Positions 27,649-38,016 of a DNA stretch of 64,000 nucleotides are shown here, piece after piece. The notes under the pieces were generated by a model, which worked only from the letters and a program-made list of their open reading frames with translations, did not search any database and was not told where the DNA came from. This stretch comes from Rickettsiales bacterium (GTDB taxonomy: Bacteria; Pseudomonadota; Alphaproteobacteria; Rickettsiales; CANDYO01), in contig JAOARE010000036.1 in the NCBI GenBank assembly GCA_025210695.1, positions 1 through 64,000 of the forward strand, in the 5' to 3' direction. Within the stretch, counting starts at the first letter, position 1; each line of letters starts with the position of its first letter. Both the position numbers and the translations under genes were made by a program.

Positions 27649-28746
27649 TTACTCTTCTTCATAATGAATTAATGCAGCACTACTTAGTAATAAATATGCT
27701 ATACTTGGGGCAAGTACAGCAATGTTTATTGGTAATACGGAAGTTAGTGCCATAACATTAACCATTTTCTCAAAGAAATAAATAAATATAGCTATGATGC
27801 TTGCAACAATAAATACTATTCCAAGTTTACCACTGCGAGGTAAGTTAATAGAACAAGATAGAGCAATTAATACTAAAGATACGTATAATATGGGGCTTGC
27901 TATTAATGATTTATAATATAATTCATGTTTTAGAGTCGAGAAACCTGATTGTTTAACCTGAGAGATAAAATTACTTAGATCCCAGAATGGTATAATTTCA
28001 GGGTTGGCAATGCTTTCTTGGATTTGATTAATTGCCAAGCTAGTAGGTAAAATAACTTGCTTTAATTGCTCTAATTCTAAACCAGGAGAGTATTTTGTTA
28101 CATTTTTTAATATTAATAATCCGTCCTCAATAGATATAATATCGGCTTTATAATTATTGGTGAAGTCATGATTCTTACCAGCGTAATATAGAGATGCATT
28201 TGATAAAGAGGTTCCATGTTCTATTACATTTTTTGCAGTTATAAATTTTTCATTTTCTGGATTAGGAGTTTGGTCATATAGCCATATACCATTTGAATGG
28301 AGAGATACTCGGTTTGATTTATAATCAAAGTATCGATTTTCAAGAATTCTGTTTTTATCTAGAAAAATTGCTGAAATAGGGTGAAGTACCCATAATATTA
28401 GAAGGCTGAGTATTAAAGTTGTTCCAATAATTGGGATGCATAGAGACCAAATAGAAATGCCTGCGGATTTTGCAGCCGCAATTTCAAAGTTATTATTTAA
28501 TTTGGTGAAAGTAAGGATTGATCCAAATAGAAAAATAAAAGGAAGAAATGAAAAAATTAAAAAAGGCACTTTATAAAATGCTATTTTTAACATCTGTAGA
28601 ATTAAAATTTCTTTTCCTTGTACTTTACGAATTAGTTCTAATAAATCAAGAATAAAGCTGATAAAGCAGAAGGCTAAAAATACATAAAATAAATTTAATA
28701 ACAAATTGCGTACCACATATAATGATAAAGTAGTAGAAAAACGCAT
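27649..28746 (-). CDS. lptG: LPS export permease, LptG (YjgP/YjgQ family)
   Basis: The 365-residue protein has the LptF/LptG layout: two or three N-terminal helices (YVVRNLLLNLFYVFLAFCF), the family's early stretch FGSILTFTKLNNNFEIAAAKSAGIS, a central periplasmic beta domain (about 120-260) and three C-terminal helices. LptF and LptG with the ATPase LptB extract LPS from the inner membrane and pass it to LptC. Assignment to LptG rather than LptF rests on overall likeness, so it may be swapped. lptF is not next to it. It starts 75 bp after era and runs into lspA. Confidence 0.85.
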   Translation of the reverse strand: MRFSTTLSLYVVRNLLLNLFYVFLAFCFISFILDLLELIRKVQGKEILILQMLKIAFYKVPFLIFSFLPFIFLFGSILTFTKLNNNFEIAAAKSAGISIWSLCIPIIGTTLILSLLILWVLHPISAIFLDKNRILENRYFDYKSNRVSLHSNGIWLYDQTPNPENEKFITAKNVIEHGTSLSNASLYYAGKNHDFTNNYKADIISIEDGLLILKNVTKYSPGLELEQLKQVILPTSLAINQIQESIANPEIIPFWDLSNFISQVKQSGFSTLKHELYYKSLIASPILYVSLVLIALSCSINLPRSGKLGIVFIVASIIAIFIYFFEKMVNVMALTSVLPINIAVLAPSIAYLLLSSAALIHYEEE

Positions 28747-28821
28747 AGTATCTCATTATTTTAGTTTGTAAGGATAGTCAAACATTATAAATATCATCCC
28801 GAATAAATCAAGGAATGAATT

Positions 28822-29727
28822 TTATTTGTTCTTTTTTTTCTCTGGCTGTTGCATCTCTAAATATTTATATCTCTCTGGATCAGAGAACCAATTATCTCGT
28901 ACTTTTACAAACAAAAATAAGTGGATCTTGCAATCGGTCAATTGTCCTATTTCTTCTCTGGCAAGTATACCTATTTTTTTTATCATTTGACCTTTACAAC
29001 CTAAGACTATTTGTTTATGTGAGTTTTTTGTTACAAAAATAACTTGATTTACTTTAATGCTTCCATCCTTTTGTCTTTCCCAAGATTCTGTTTCTACAGT
29101 TAAGTTGTAAGGAAGCTCATCAGACAAATTAAGAAATAATTTTTCACGAGTGATTTCTGAGGCAACAACCCTTAGAGGAGAGGTTGTCATTTGTTCTTTA
29201 GGAAAATACCATTTAGAATTAGGAGACTTAGAAATTAAGTATTGTAATAGATGATTTATTCCATCGTTTTTTAGAGCTGAAACTGTTAATACCTTCTCAA
29301 AATTTCTACTATTGCTATATTGTTCAGTTAGTCTATTTAATTTTTCAGTAGTGACCATGTCTTTCTTGTTGATTAATAGAATTGGTTTTATTTTTAACTT
29401 AATAAATTCACTAATAATTTTATCAGTATCAGAGCATATTCCTCTGACTGCATCTATTACCAATAAAACCATATCTATTCCATCAAGTCCTGACCAAGCA
29501 GTTTTAACGATTGCTGTTTCAAGCTTTTTAGTGGGAGTGAATATTCCAGGCGTATCGACAAAAACTAACTGACTATCTCCCTGGTTATAAATAGCTTTAA
29601 GGGTGGTTCTAGTGGTTTGAACTTTAGGGCTGACAATTGACAATTTAGTTCCAATTATTTGATTTAAAATAGTCGATTTTCCAACATTAGGAGATCCACA
29701 AATTGCTATAAAGGCTGCTTTTTGCAT
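28822..29727 (-). CDS. era: GTPase Era
   Basis: Era binds 16S rRNA near its 3' end and checks 30S maturation. The start at 29727 gives MQKAAFIAICGSPNVGKST; the upstream frame is the rnc overlap. G1 GSPNVGKST, G2/switch TTRTT, G3 DTPGI, G4 NKKD (INKKDMV) and G5-like SALK are visible, followed by a C-terminal KH domain with VIFVTKNSHKQIVLGCKGQMIKKIG. The start overlaps rnc by 22 bp, the classic rnc-era pairing. Length about 301 residues is normal. Confidence 0.96.
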   Translation of the reverse strand: MQKAAFIAICGSPNVGKSTILNQIIGTKLSIVSPKVQTTRTTLKAIYNQGDSQLVFVDTPGIFTPTKKLETAIVKTAWSGLDGIDMVLLVIDAVRGICSDTDKIISEFIKLKIKPILLINKKDMVTTEKLNRLTEQYSNSRNFEKVLTVSALKNDGINHLLQYLISKSPNSKWYFPKEQMTTSPLRVVASEITREKLFLNLSDELPYNLTVETESWERQKDGSIKVNQVIFVTKNSHKQIVLGCKGQMIKKIGILAREEIGQLTDCKIHLFLFVKVRDNWFSDPERYKYLEMQQPEKKKNK

Positions 29728-30392
29728 GCTTGTTTTTCCATTTGTAATAATAATAGTGATGCGGCTTCTTTTTCTGCTTGTTTCTTTGAGTTTCCTTTTC
29801 CAATACATTCCTTGAATCCTGGTATTTTTAACTTGACTCTAAAAGTAAGTTTATGTTCAGGGCCCGTAGAGCTGATTAGTTCATATTTAGGAAGGGGGAG
29901 TCCTAATTTTTGTAACTCTTCTTGTAGTTTACTTTTAGGGTCAATAGGAACTTCTACCATTTTATCAAGGATGTCATGCCATAAGTTAAATATAATTGGT
30001 TTTACGGAATCTAACCCTCCATCTAAATAAATTGCTCCTAGAATAGCCTCTAATACGTTTTCAAGGTTATGAGAATTTCTACGCCCTCCAGATTTATCTT
30101 CGGCGTATGTCATTATTATCATCTTGCCTAGGTTTAACTTAAGAGCAATTTGTGTCAGTATTTCTCCAGATACCAGATATGATCTTCTCTTTGCTAGACT
30201 TCCTTCGTCTTCTTCAGGAAATTTATTTATAAGAAACTCAGATATAACTAAACTTAATGCAGAGTCACCTAGAAACTCTAGACGCTCATAACTTGTTAAA
30301 TTTGATTTGTTATGCGCGCATAAGCTTGGATGAGTTAAGGCATGTTTAAGAAAAATTGGATTTATAAAATTATATCCTAATATGTGATTCAT
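29706..30392 (-). CDS. rnc: ribonuclease III
   Basis: RNase III cuts double-stranded RNA, including the rRNA precursor. The 228-residue product has the catalytic signature ERLEFLGDSALSLVI (about 37-51), a second acidic region with LEAILGAIYLDGG, and a C-terminal double-stranded RNA-binding domain (PKSKLQEELQKLGLPLP to KKQAEKEAASLLL). It begins 4 bp inside the upstream TPR protein gene (ATGA overlap) and its last 22 bp overlap era. Given the very tight convergent gene ends in this genome, RNase III could process antisense duplexes, which is inference. Confidence 0.96.
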   Translation of the reverse strand: MNHILGYNFINPIFLKHALTHPSLCAHNKSNLTSYERLEFLGDSALSLVISEFLINKFPEEDEGSLAKRRSYLVSGEILTQIALKLNLGKMIIMTYAEDKSGGRRNSHNLENVLEAILGAIYLDGGLDSVKPIIFNLWHDILDKMVEVPIDPKSKLQEELQKLGLPLPKYELISSTGPEHKLTFRVKLKIPGFKECIGKGNSKKQAEKEAASLLLLQMEKQACKKQPL

Positions 30393-31570
30393 AGTCTATG
30401 TAGCCAATTAATAATTATAGAATGGTTATTATGTGCTTTGGCTTCGATTAAGGCCATTAATTTGCAGGTTTCAGAATCAGGGGCATGTAGGGCTAGTAAT
30501 TGATCCATCACAGCTCTGCCTTGAGCAAGCATATCTTCTTTTATATAAAGTTCGGCTAGCACGATATAGCCTTCTTTTGCATCTGGTTTTTTATCAATTA
30601 GATTTTCTAGCAATTGAACTTTTTTATTTATTGTTTCATCTTGAGATATATTTACTATTAAATGTGCCAGCATTATAGATGGTAGGTTTATCCATGCTTT
30701 TTGTATTATTTTATAGGCTAATTTCTTATCGTTATTTTGAGAATAAAGCCTTGCTAGAGTAGCTACTGCTTCATAATAAGAAGGTTGTAGTTTTAAAGCT
30801 TTTTCTAATAGGGATATAGCTTTATCTTTTTGTAAATTAGCAATCAAATAATTTGCATGCTCTAGAAGATTTTTAGTTAACATAGCTTTGTAATCTTTTT
30901 TATTAACAAACTTATATCTAAAATATTCATGTATAATATATTCTGCTTTTTCATAGAGGTCTAATGCTGTGTAAATTTCTATCAAATAACTTAATAACCA
31001 AGAAGATTTAGGATTAATTAAAAAAGCTTTCTCAGCATAAGCTAACGCTTCATGATAGCATTTCTTTTGTATTCTTAGAGCTATAAGTCCTTTTAATCCA
31101 ATAAGTTTATAGGATTGATATTGAATTAACTTTTGATATGATTCTTCTAAGTTATCGCTATTAGTTAGTTCATAGAATTTTGTTATAAGCAAAGATACAA
31201 TAGGGTTTAATTCTTGTATTTGTGAATGATTTTTATTGGCATGAAGTTTTTTGATATTCTTTTTTACTAAAGTTAAGTCTTCGCTATGTAGTGAAGAGAA
31301 GCAGTCTAGAAGTAATAATAAATTGTCATGATTTTGTTTTTCATAGTAATGTTTTCTTAAAGAGCTAGGGATGTTTTTTAGAAAAATAAGAAAGTAAATT
31401 ATTAAGAATAATATTATGAGGGTAATAAGTAAGAATATTGTAGCAAATATTGTAGATATTTCCACGTGATATCCAAGCCATTCGATAATAATATTACTTT
31501 CATTGCCCAGTGATATCCATATAGAGCTTAATAGTACTAATAAGCATAAGGTAAAAAGTATTATACGCAT
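30389..31570 (-). CDS. HemY-like inner-membrane TPR protein
   Basis: The 393-residue product has two N-terminal transmembrane helices (about 3-20 and 38-63), as in the HemY N-domain family, then a series of helical tetratricopeptide-like repeats (SWLLSYLIEIYTALDLYEKA, AISLLEKALKLQPSYYEAV, AKEGYIVLAELYIKEDM). In proteobacteria this protein sits in hemC-hemD clusters; it is not the HemY oxidase, and its biochemical role is not fixed, perhaps scaffolding haem or envelope enzymes. The gene order hemC, hemD, mitofilin-like, this gene is the standard alphaproteobacterial one. Confidence 0.8.
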   Translation of the reverse strand: MRIILFTLCLLVLLSSIWISLGNESNIIIEWLGYHVEISTIFATIFLLITLIILFLIIYFLIFLKNIPSSLRKHYYEKQNHDNLLLLLDCFSSLHSEDLTLVKKNIKKLHANKNHSQIQELNPIVSLLITKFYELTNSDNLEESYQKLIQYQSYKLIGLKGLIALRIQKKCYHEALAYAEKAFLINPKSSWLLSYLIEIYTALDLYEKAEYIIHEYFRYKFVNKKDYKAMLTKNLLEHANYLIANLQKDKAISLLEKALKLQPSYYEAVATLARLYSQNNDKKLAYKIIQKAWINLPSIMLAHLIVNISQDETINKKVQLLENLIDKKPDAKEGYIVLAELYIKEDMLAQGRAVMDQLLALHAPDSETCKLMALIEAKAHNNHSIIINWLHRL

Positions 31571-32377
31571 TTATTTGCTCACCATATTTTTATTTTGTTT
31601 GTTTAATAATATTTCTTCTACTTTAATCAATTCATCATGAATAATTAATTGATTCTTTATATTTAATTTAAATTGATTTAAAGATTTTATATCTTTAGGA
31701 AGATCGTTTAGGTGGTTTTCAGCTTTTTGTAGGTCATTTTCCATTAATGCTTGTTCAATTAAAACAACTTGTTTATCTAATCCACCATTTTCTATAGCTC
31801 TTTCCCCTATAGGCCTAATAAAAACATAATGATGTATATCAAGAAAATTAGAGTTATTAGGTTGTTGATATAAAGTTATGACTATATCCTTAAAAGCTGC
31901 TTTGAAGTAATTCACTGGTTTATTATGTGGGGCTAAATCAATTAACTTATCAAGACGCTGTTTTAATTCATCAGAGTGAATTATATAGCTTTTTAAAACT
32001 AATAATTGAGGTGTAAAATCATTTCCTTTTTCAGCGCTGGATTTTACTTTGTAGAAGTTGTGGATGAAGTCATATAGCGCTAGATATGGATCCGATAGAG
32101 TTCCTTCTTCTTTAGGTTTAGTGCTTATTGTTTCTTTTGTGCTTGCAATATCTTTTTTTATTGGGGCTGAGGTTTTAGAGAGCTCAGAAATTCTTTTTTG
32201 ATTAGATCCTAATTTAGAAATTTTTTGATTAATGTCATCAACTTTATAGGTAAGTTGAAAATTAATGTAAAGCGCCACAAGAATTCCTATCCCTAATATC
32301 AACATTATGGATACTAGCCATAATTTACGATTAGGAGATTTTGTTTTTACTTTACTTTGTTTATCAGTCATTTGCAT
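31571..32377 (-). CDS. mitofilin/HemX-like inner-membrane protein
   Basis: A 268-residue protein with a basic N-terminus, a single transmembrane helix (about 19-39), a short predicted coiled coil (about 45-75: VDDINQKISKLGSNQKRISEL) and a helical periplasmic domain. Position between hemD and the HemY-like gene is that of the alphaproteobacterial mitofilin-like (COG4223) protein, related in layout to Mic60, which shapes inner-membrane folds in mitochondria and some alphaproteobacteria. Sequence identity to the family is low by eye, so context carries most of this call. It overlaps hemD by 10 bp. Confidence 0.62.
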   Translation of the reverse strand: MQMTDKQSKVKTKSPNRKLWLVSIMLILGIGILVALYINFQLTYKVDDINQKISKLGSNQKRISELSKTSAPIKKDIASTKETISTKPKEEGTLSDPYLALYDFIHNFYKVKSSAEKGNDFTPQLLVLKSYIIHSDELKQRLDKLIDLAPHNKPVNYFKAAFKDIVITLYQQPNNSNFLDIHHYVFIRPIGERAIENGGLDKQVVLIEQALMENDLQKAENHLNDLPKDIKSLNQFKLNIKNQLIIHDELIKVEEILLNKQNKNMVSK

Positions 32378-33051
32378 ATTTTGTCTATTGAGTTCATTAT
32401 ACTCTTGAGAGACGGATCTTTTGATACATAATAAGAATGTAGATTAAGACCTTTCAAGCTATTATTAATATTATCACTTAAGGATAATGAAATTATTCTA
32501 TCACAATATGATTCTAATTTGTATTTTTTAATGTGGTTTAAGAATATTTGAGCTGTTCTTTTGGAGAAAAAGAGACATAATTTTAAATTATCTGATTGAA
32601 TAAATTTAATAAACTCATTAGAAGCAGATTCAATTATTTTTGCTTTATATACTTCCAACCTAGTAATCTTTTTATTTAAAGAGCTTAAGTCATCGCTAAT
32701 ATCTACCCCAGATAAATATAATAAATTACTATATGGTTGAATGAAATTTTTTAATTCTTCAATATTGGCTCCTGCGTAAATACTATTTATAAATCCCAAA
32801 GACCTTGCAAATTCAGTGCTGTGTTCACCAATTACAAATAGTTTTAATTTTTTATCTGCATTTACGATTGCTTTAATAGCATTTTTGCTAGTAATTATAA
32901 TAGCTTCATATTTATCAAAATTCTTAAAGTTTATGTTCTGAAATAATTCAATTTCAAGTAAAGGATTAATAACAGGATGGTGTCCAAAATTAGTTAACTC
33001 TTTAGCTAATATAATTGCTTCATCGATGGGCCTTGTAATAAGGATTTTCAT
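32368..33051 (-). CDS. hemD: uroporphyrinogen-III synthase
   Basis: HemD closes hydroxymethylbilane to uroporphyrinogen III with inversion of ring D. The 227-residue product opens with ILITRPIDEAIILAKELTNFGHHPVINPLLEIE, the family's usual start, with IIITSKNAIKAI and a later LYLSGVDISDDLSS and FFSKRTAQIF segments in the second domain. Sequence conservation in HemD is always low, so position directly after hemC (4-bp overlap) is important support. Confidence 0.9.
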   Translation of the reverse strand: MKILITRPIDEAIILAKELTNFGHHPVINPLLEIELFQNINFKNFDKYEAIIITSKNAIKAIVNADKKLKLFVIGEHSTEFARSLGFINSIYAGANIEELKNFIQPYSNLLYLSGVDISDDLSSLNKKITRLEVYKAKIIESASNEFIKFIQSDNLKLCLFFSKRTAQIFLNHIKKYKLESYCDRIISLSLSDNINNSLKGLNLHSYYVSKDPSLKSIMNSIDKICK

Positions 33052-33947
33052 GATATTAGAAATGGTTTAAGTTTAATGCCCATTTCATGTCCTATTTTAT
33101 GGGCATCTTTAGTAGAACCTCTTGCTTTGTCGCGAAATATTTTTCCTTTGGAGTTAATAACTAAACAATCGAGGCTTATTTGATCATCCTTTAGAGTGGC
33201 ATAAGCGGCTATAGGTACTGAACAGTCAGCTTCAAGGCATTCTAAGAATGCTCTTTCTGCTGTTGTACAAATTTCTGTTTCAGGATGATTAATGCTGCGA
33301 AGAAGCTTGTAAATATTTTTATCGTTTTTTCTGCACTCCACTCCAATTATTCCTTGAGAAATAGCTGGTAGAAACTCTTTAATTTGTAAAGGAGAATATA
33401 GAGATTCTTCAATGTTTAATCTTCTTATTCCAGCCATTGCTAAGAATGTGGCGTCCACCTGGTTTTGTTTTAATTTTTCTATTCTAGTTAAGATATTGCC
33501 TCTAAATGGTACGATTTTTAAATCCGGTCTATAATGTAAAGTTATGGATGCTCTGCGTATAGAAGATGTTCCCACGGTAGATCCTTTAGGGAGTTCATCT
33601 AAAGTCTTGTAATTATGAGATATAAAAGCATCACGAGGGTCTTCTCTTTTTAAGCAAGTGGCAATAGTTGCTTTTGGGTGAAGATTAGCAGTCATGTCCT
33701 TTAAAGAATGTACAGCAAAATCTATTCTGTTATCTAATAAGGCCTCTTCAATTTCTTTGATAAATAAATTTTTCCCCCCTATTTCAGAGAGACTTTTATT
33801 TAGAATCTTATCACCAATTGTTTTTATTTTTACAATTTCGAATTGATTATAAGATAAATCAGGATTGCTCTTAATTAATGATTCGCAAACTAATTCTGTT
33901 TGGGTTAGCGCCAATTTGCTATCGCGTGTGCCGACTTTATATTTCAT
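33048..33947 (-). CDS. hemC: hydroxymethylbilane synthase (porphobilinogen deaminase)
   Basis: HemC polymerises four porphobilinogens into hydroxymethylbilane. The 299-residue product has VGTRDSKLALTQTELV at the start, HSLKDMTA, VGTSSIRRASITLHYRPDL, RGNILTRIEKL and the cofactor-binding cysteine in ECLEADCSVPIAAYA, all standard. It begins 70 bp after dut and overlaps hemD by 4 bp (ATGA), heading a run hemC-hemD-mitofilin-like-HemY-like-rnc-era. The haem made would supply SdhCD, HemJ and the terminal oxidases. Confidence 0.96.
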   Translation of the reverse strand: MKYKVGTRDSKLALTQTELVCESLIKSNPDLSYNQFEIVKIKTIGDKILNKSLSEIGGKNLFIKEIEEALLDNRIDFAVHSLKDMTANLHPKATIATCLKREDPRDAFISHNYKTLDELPKGSTVGTSSIRRASITLHYRPDLKIVPFRGNILTRIEKLKQNQVDATFLAMAGIRRLNIEESLYSPLQIKEFLPAISQGIIGVECRKNDKNIYKLLRSINHPETEICTTAERAFLECLEADCSVPIAAYATLKDDQISLDCLVINSKGKIFRDKARGSTKDAHKIGHEMGIKLKPFLIS

Positions 33948-34017
33948 AAATTATTGATTCGTATTGAAGTTAGGTATCAATATATCCTTAAGCCCTAAAT
34001 ATAATTTTGTTTTTGGA

Positions 34018-34464
34018 TTAAACTCCGGTTGATCCAAAGCCACCTTTTCCTCTTGTTGTATTATCTAAATCTTCAACTTCATTGAATTTTGCTTGAATAT
34101 ATGGTGCAATAATCATCTGAGCAATTCTCATTTCTCTAGAAATAACAAAATCTTTATCTCCCAGATTAATTAAAACCACTCCAATTTCTCCACGATAATC
34201 AGCATCAATTGTTCCTGGTGTATTTAAAACAGTGATTCCATTTTTAAACGCTAGTCCAGACCTTGGCCTAATTTGAGCTTCGTATCCGTCAGGTAATGCA
34301 ATAGATATTCCAGTGGGAACTAACACACGTTGATTTACTTTCAAGGTAATATCCCCATCAATAGCGGCCATTAGATCCATTCCAGCACTATGAGAAGTTG
34401 CATAATGAGGCAATTTCATGTTTTTACCATGAGCTAATTGTTTGATTTTTACTTCTATAGTCAT
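34018..34464 (-). CDS. dut: dUTP diphosphatase
   Basis: Dut hydrolyses dUTP to dUMP, keeping uracil out of DNA. The 148-residue trimeric-type enzyme has the five motifs: motif 1 [10 protein letters not shown], motif 2 [11 protein letters not shown], motif 3 [15 protein letters not shown], motif 4 RMAQMI-like [10 protein letters not shown] and the C-terminal glycine-rich motif 5 [10 protein letters not shown]. It overlaps the end of sdhB by 4 bp (ATGA), so it is translated with the succinate dehydrogenase genes. Confidence 0.97.
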   Translation of the reverse strand: MTIEVKIKQLAHGKNMKLPHYATSHSAGMDLMAAIDGDITLKVNQRVLVPTGISIALPDGYEAQIRPRSGLAFKNGITVLNTPGTIDADYRGEIGVVLINLGDKDFVISREMRIAQMIIAPYIQAKFNEVEDLDNTTRGKGGFGSTGV

Positions 34465-35246
34465 AATTTTCTTTCCAACATCATTTGTTTGATTTCACCA
34501 ATAGCTTTGGCAGGGTTTAGGCCCTTAGGGCAAGTTTTAGTACAGTTCATAATTGTATGACAGCGATATAATTTAAATGCGTCTTCTAATGCATCTAAGC
34601 GTTCTCCTTTTGCATCATCTCTGCTATCTTGTAGCCAACGATTAGCTTGAAGCAATGATGCAGGTCCTAAATATTTATCTCCATTCCACCAGTAGCTTGG
34701 ACAACTTGTACTACAACAAGCGCATAATACGCATTCATATAATCCGTCTAGCTTTTCTCTTTCCACTGGGGATTGTAATCTTTCTGAAGTATCAGGGGGA
34801 GGGGTATCATTCTTCATCCATGGCTCAATTGATTCATATTGGGCATAGAAATGATTCATATCCACAACCAAATCTTTTATAACCGCCATATGGGGAAGGG
34901 GATAAATATTAACCTCTTTTTTATCATCACAAATTTCTTTAATACAGGCTAAAGTATTCGTTCCATCAATATTCATTGCACAACTACCACAAATTCCTTC
35001 GCGGCATGAGCGGCGGAAAGTTAGACTAGCATCATGTTCCGATTTTGCTTTTATTAAAGCATCCAATACCATTGAACAATTGTCCAGGTCCACTTCGAAG
35101 TTGTCTATTCTAGGTTTTTGTCCATCCTCTGGATTAAAGCGATAAATATTAAAGATTTTAGTTTTTTTTGCGTTTTTACTAGCTTTATAAGTTTTTCCGC
35201 TTTTCTTATCAATTCTTGAGTTTGGAGGCAATCTTAATTCAACCAT
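34461..35246 (-). CDS. sdhB: succinate dehydrogenase iron-sulfur subunit
   Basis: SdhB carries electrons from SdhA to the quinone site in complex II. The 261-residue protein has the [2Fe-2S] ligands in [15 protein letters not shown] with a later LAC, and the [4Fe-4S]/[3Fe-4S] ligands in [30 protein letters not shown]. The quinone-site Trp region ([21 protein letters not shown]) is conserved. It is one base after sdhA and overlaps dut. Gene order sdhCDAB is canonical. Confidence 0.98.
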   Translation of the reverse strand: MVELRLPPNSRIDKKSGKTYKASKNAKKTKIFNIYRFNPEDGQKPRIDNFEVDLDNCSMVLDALIKAKSEHDASLTFRRSCREGICGSCAMNIDGTNTLACIKEICDDKKEVNIYPLPHMAVIKDLVVDMNHFYAQYESIEPWMKNDTPPPDTSERLQSPVEREKLDGLYECVLCACCSTSCPSYWWNGDKYLGPASLLQANRWLQDSRDDAKGERLDALEDAFKLYRCHTIMNCTKTCPKGLNPAKAIGEIKQMMLERKL

Positions 35247-35247
35247 T

Positions 35248-37044
35248 TTAATATACCCTCTTTTTTGGTGGTACTACTTTTACTTCATCTGTTAAGGTGT
35301 ATTGATGAACGGGACGGTAATCAATTTTTACTTTACCTTTACTATCTATCCAAGAAACTGTATGTTTCATCCATTTTTTATCATCACGTTCTGAGAAATC
35401 TTCTCTAGCATGTGCCCCACGGCTTTCTTTACGATTATGTGCGCAATGCATGGTTACTACAGCTTGGTCTAATAAATTCTGTAATTCTAAAGCTTCAACT
35501 AAGTCGCTGTTCCAAACCATTCCTCTGTCGCTAATGCCAATATCATCTGCGCTTTTAAATACTTTATCGATTAGCTTTACACCTTCAGCTAAACTTTCTT
35601 CAGTTCTAAACACTGCTGCATGATTCTGCATCACATGCTGCATATCATCACGAATATGTGCAGTAGATAACTTACCTTTAGAAAAGCGCACTTTGTCTAA
35701 TCTTGCAATAGCTTCTTCTCCAGCGTTTTCTGGAAGTGCTTTATGAGGCATGCCAGGTTTTATAGTGTCCGCAGCTCTAAGTGCGGCTGCTCTACCAAAT
35801 ACTACTAAATCTAATAATGAATTTGATCCTAAGCGGTTTGCTCCATGAACAGAAACGCATGCACCTTCACCAATTGACATAAGACCAGGAACAACGTGAT
35901 CAGGATTTCCATCTTTTATAGTAACTACTTCAGTATGATAATTAGTTGCCACACCTCCCATATTATAATGAACTGTAGGTATAACTGGAATAGGAGCCTT
36001 GGTTACATCAACTCCGGCAAATATTTTTGCTGTTTCAGAAATTCCAGGAAGTCTTTCATGAAGCACTTCTGGGTCTAAATGGCTTAAATTTAAGTGGATA
36101 TGATCTTTCTTTGGACCGCAGCCTCGTCCTTCTCTAATTTCAATGGTCATTGCTCTGGATACAACATCTCGGGATGCTAAATCTTTTGCAGATGGAGCAT
36201 ATCTCTCCATAAATCTTTCACCTTTACTGTTAAGTAAATAGCCTCCTTCGCCTCTACATCCTTCAGTTATTAGGCATCCAGCTCCATAAATTCCTGTGGG
36301 ATGAAATTGAACAAATTCCATGTCTTGAACTGGAAGTCCTGCACGTAGGGCCATTGCATTTCCATCACCAGTGCAAGTATGGGCAGAGGTACAAGAGAAG
36401 TAAGCTCTTCCATATCCACCGGTAGCCAAGACAACTTTGTGAGCTCTGAAACGATGAATGGTTCCATCATCTAAATTCCATGCCATTACTCCAACGCATT
36501 CTCCGTCACTATCCATAATCAAATCTAAAGCTATATATTCAATAAAGAACTTTGCTTGATGCTTTAAAGCTTGTTGATATAGAGTATGTAAGATTGCATG
36601 GCCGGTTCTATCTGCAGCTGCACAAGTTCGTTGTGCTGCTTTTCCTTCTCCATAGTGAGTAGTCATTCCGCCAAATGGACGTTGATATATTTTTCCTTCA
36701 GCTGTACGGGAAAATGGAACTCCATAATGCTCAAGTTCTATCACAGCTTGGGCAGCATTTTTACACATATATTCAATAGCATCTTGATCGCCAAGCCAGT
36801 CTGATCCTTTGATGGTGTCATACATATGCCAACGCCAATCATCTTCTCCCATATTAGCAAGAGCAGCACTCATTCCACCTTGAGCTGCCACTGTATGGCT
36901 ACGAGTAGGGAATACTTTAGAAATACAAGCAGTATTAAGCCCTGCTTCTGCCATACCAAAAGCAGCACGCAATCCTGCTCCTCCTGCTCCTACTACCACT
37001 ACATCATAGTAGTGATCAATTATTTTATAACTATTTGATACCAT
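35248..37044 (-). CDS. sdhA: succinate dehydrogenase flavoprotein subunit
   Basis: SdhA oxidises succinate to fumarate with covalently bound FAD. The 598-residue product has the dinucleotide fold [20 protein letters not shown], the flavinylation histidine region [14 protein letters not shown], the active-site [15 protein letters not shown]-type stretch, and the signature [18 protein letters not shown]-terminal Arg/Tyr-rich end is normal. It follows sdhD by 11 bp and precedes sdhB by 1 bp. The fumarate goes to FumC, also encoded here. Confidence 0.98.
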   Translation of the reverse strand: MVSNSYKIIDHYYDVVVVGAGGAGLRAAFGMAEAGLNTACISKVFPTRSHTVAAQGGMSAALANMGEDDWRWHMYDTIKGSDWLGDQDAIEYMCKNAAQAVIELEHYGVPFSRTAEGKIYQRPFGGMTTHYGEGKAAQRTCAAADRTGHAILHTLYQQALKHQAKFFIEYIALDLIMDSDGECVGVMAWNLDDGTIHRFRAHKVVLATGGYGRAYFSCTSAHTCTGDGNAMALRAGLPVQDMEFVQFHPTGIYGAGCLITEGCRGEGGYLLNSKGERFMERYAPSAKDLASRDVVSRAMTIEIREGRGCGPKKDHIHLNLSHLDPEVLHERLPGISETAKIFAGVDVTKAPIPVIPTVHYNMGGVATNYHTEVVTIKDGNPDHVVPGLMSIGEGACVSVHGANRLGSNSLLDLVVFGRAAALRAADTIKPGMPHKALPENAGEEAIARLDKVRFSKGKLSTAHIRDDMQHVMQNHAAVFRTEESLAEGVKLIDKVFKSADDIGISDRGMVWNSDLVEALELQNLLDQAVVTMHCAHNRKESRGAHAREDFSERDDKKWMKHTVSWIDSKGKVKIDYRPVHQYTLTDEVKVVPPKKRVY

Positions 37045-37055
37045 GAGTGTCTCTT

Positions 37056-37460
37056 TTAATTAAAGCTAAATGTTGATAAGTGAATAGCGAGTATAGCGCA
37101 GATTCCAGAAATAGCAGTTACAAAACTGAAGAATTTAAGAAACAAGATTAAACTTGTTTTTATAACATGACAATGGACATAATCTTCAATGATTTCCTTC
37201 ATTCCTAAATTTCCATGATATAAACCCACTCCTATAAATAGAGATAGAAGCAATGTAGAAAATGGAGAAGTAAATAATGAAGTAATCACTTCTAATTCTT
37301 GATATTCTGCTGCTTTAATCATGAAATATGCGAACCATATTACTAGAGGTATTAAGGCGACAGCAGACACTCTTTGGGCCCACCAACTTATTGTTCCTGT
37401 TCTAGAAGCTCCTAAGCCTTTTGCTTTAGATAATGGAGATTGAAAATTATTACTATTCAT
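37056..37460 (-). CDS. sdhD: succinate dehydrogenase membrane anchor subunit D
   Basis: The 134-residue, three-helix protein has the SdhD pattern [19 protein letters not shown] and the haem/quinone region [18 protein letters not shown] with the conserved His and Asp-Tyr. It pairs with SdhC to anchor complex II and bind haem b and ubiquinone. It lies 2 bp after sdhC and 11 bp before sdhA. Confidence 0.94.
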   Translation of the reverse strand: MNSNNFQSPLSKAKGLGASRTGTISWWAQRVSAVALIPLVIWFAYFMIKAAEYQELEVITSLFTSPFSTLLLSLFIGVGLYHGNLGMKEIIEDYVHCHVIKTSLILFLKFFSFVTAISGICAILAIHLSTFSFN

Positions 37461-37462
37461 AT

Positions 37463-37924
37463 TTATTTTACCCCTATGATGTCAACAGGTGACGTGTAGC
37501 TACATACCATAAACCAACACACAATGGTTAGTAAAACTGACAATCCTAGGACCATTTTACCAGAAAAATAGGTGGTTTTTAATTCGAAACCTTTTCCTGC
37601 ATCCCAAAATAAATGCCTTATTCCATTCAGTTGATGATAAAAAAGAGAGAATGTCCAACCAAGAAGCATAAATTTAAATAGTCCAGCTATCAGAATGTTG
37701 CTATAAATATATTCACCAATTTCTATAATCATATATGGGAAATAAACGGTGGCAAAAACCACCCAGGTGAACACGGCTAGGCCAATATATAGATAGGCCC
37801 CTGTAATTCTATGTAATATTGAAAGAGCGGAGGTAAGCTGCATTTTGTATATAGATAAATGTGGAGAAAGTGGTCTGTTTTTATGTAAATCTAAAGTATC
37901 AATTAATTTTGGTTTTTGTGCCAT
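37463..37924 (-). CDS. sdhC: succinate dehydrogenase cytochrome b556 subunit C
   Basis: The 153-residue, three-helix protein has the SdhC signature RPLSPHLSIYKMQLTSALSI then LHRITG, and the haem-ligand region YHQLNGIRHLFWD. It forms the quinone and haem b site with SdhD. It is the first gene of the sdhCDAB-dut run and starts 92 bp after ogt, so a promoter is expected in that gap, but I do not see a convincing one. Confidence 0.95.
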   Translation of the reverse strand: MAQKPKLIDTLDLHKNRPLSPHLSIYKMQLTSALSILHRITGAYLYIGLAVFTWVVFATVYFPYMIIEIGEYIYSNILIAGLFKFMLLGWTFSLFYHQLNGIRHLFWDAGKGFELKTTYFSGKMVLGLSVLLTIVCWFMVCSYTSPVDIIGVK

Positions 37925-38016
37925 AGAAATTCCGATATATTAATTAAATCACATAAGTAATCTATAGTAGAGTTTATCTTTTGTAAAGTATTAGGATAAA
38001 GTTAGGCGTCTATAAA

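Noticed and set aside
29722-30030. Plus-strand 102-codon frame opposite rnc
   Set aside because: It is antisense to a certain gene and has no recognisable product.
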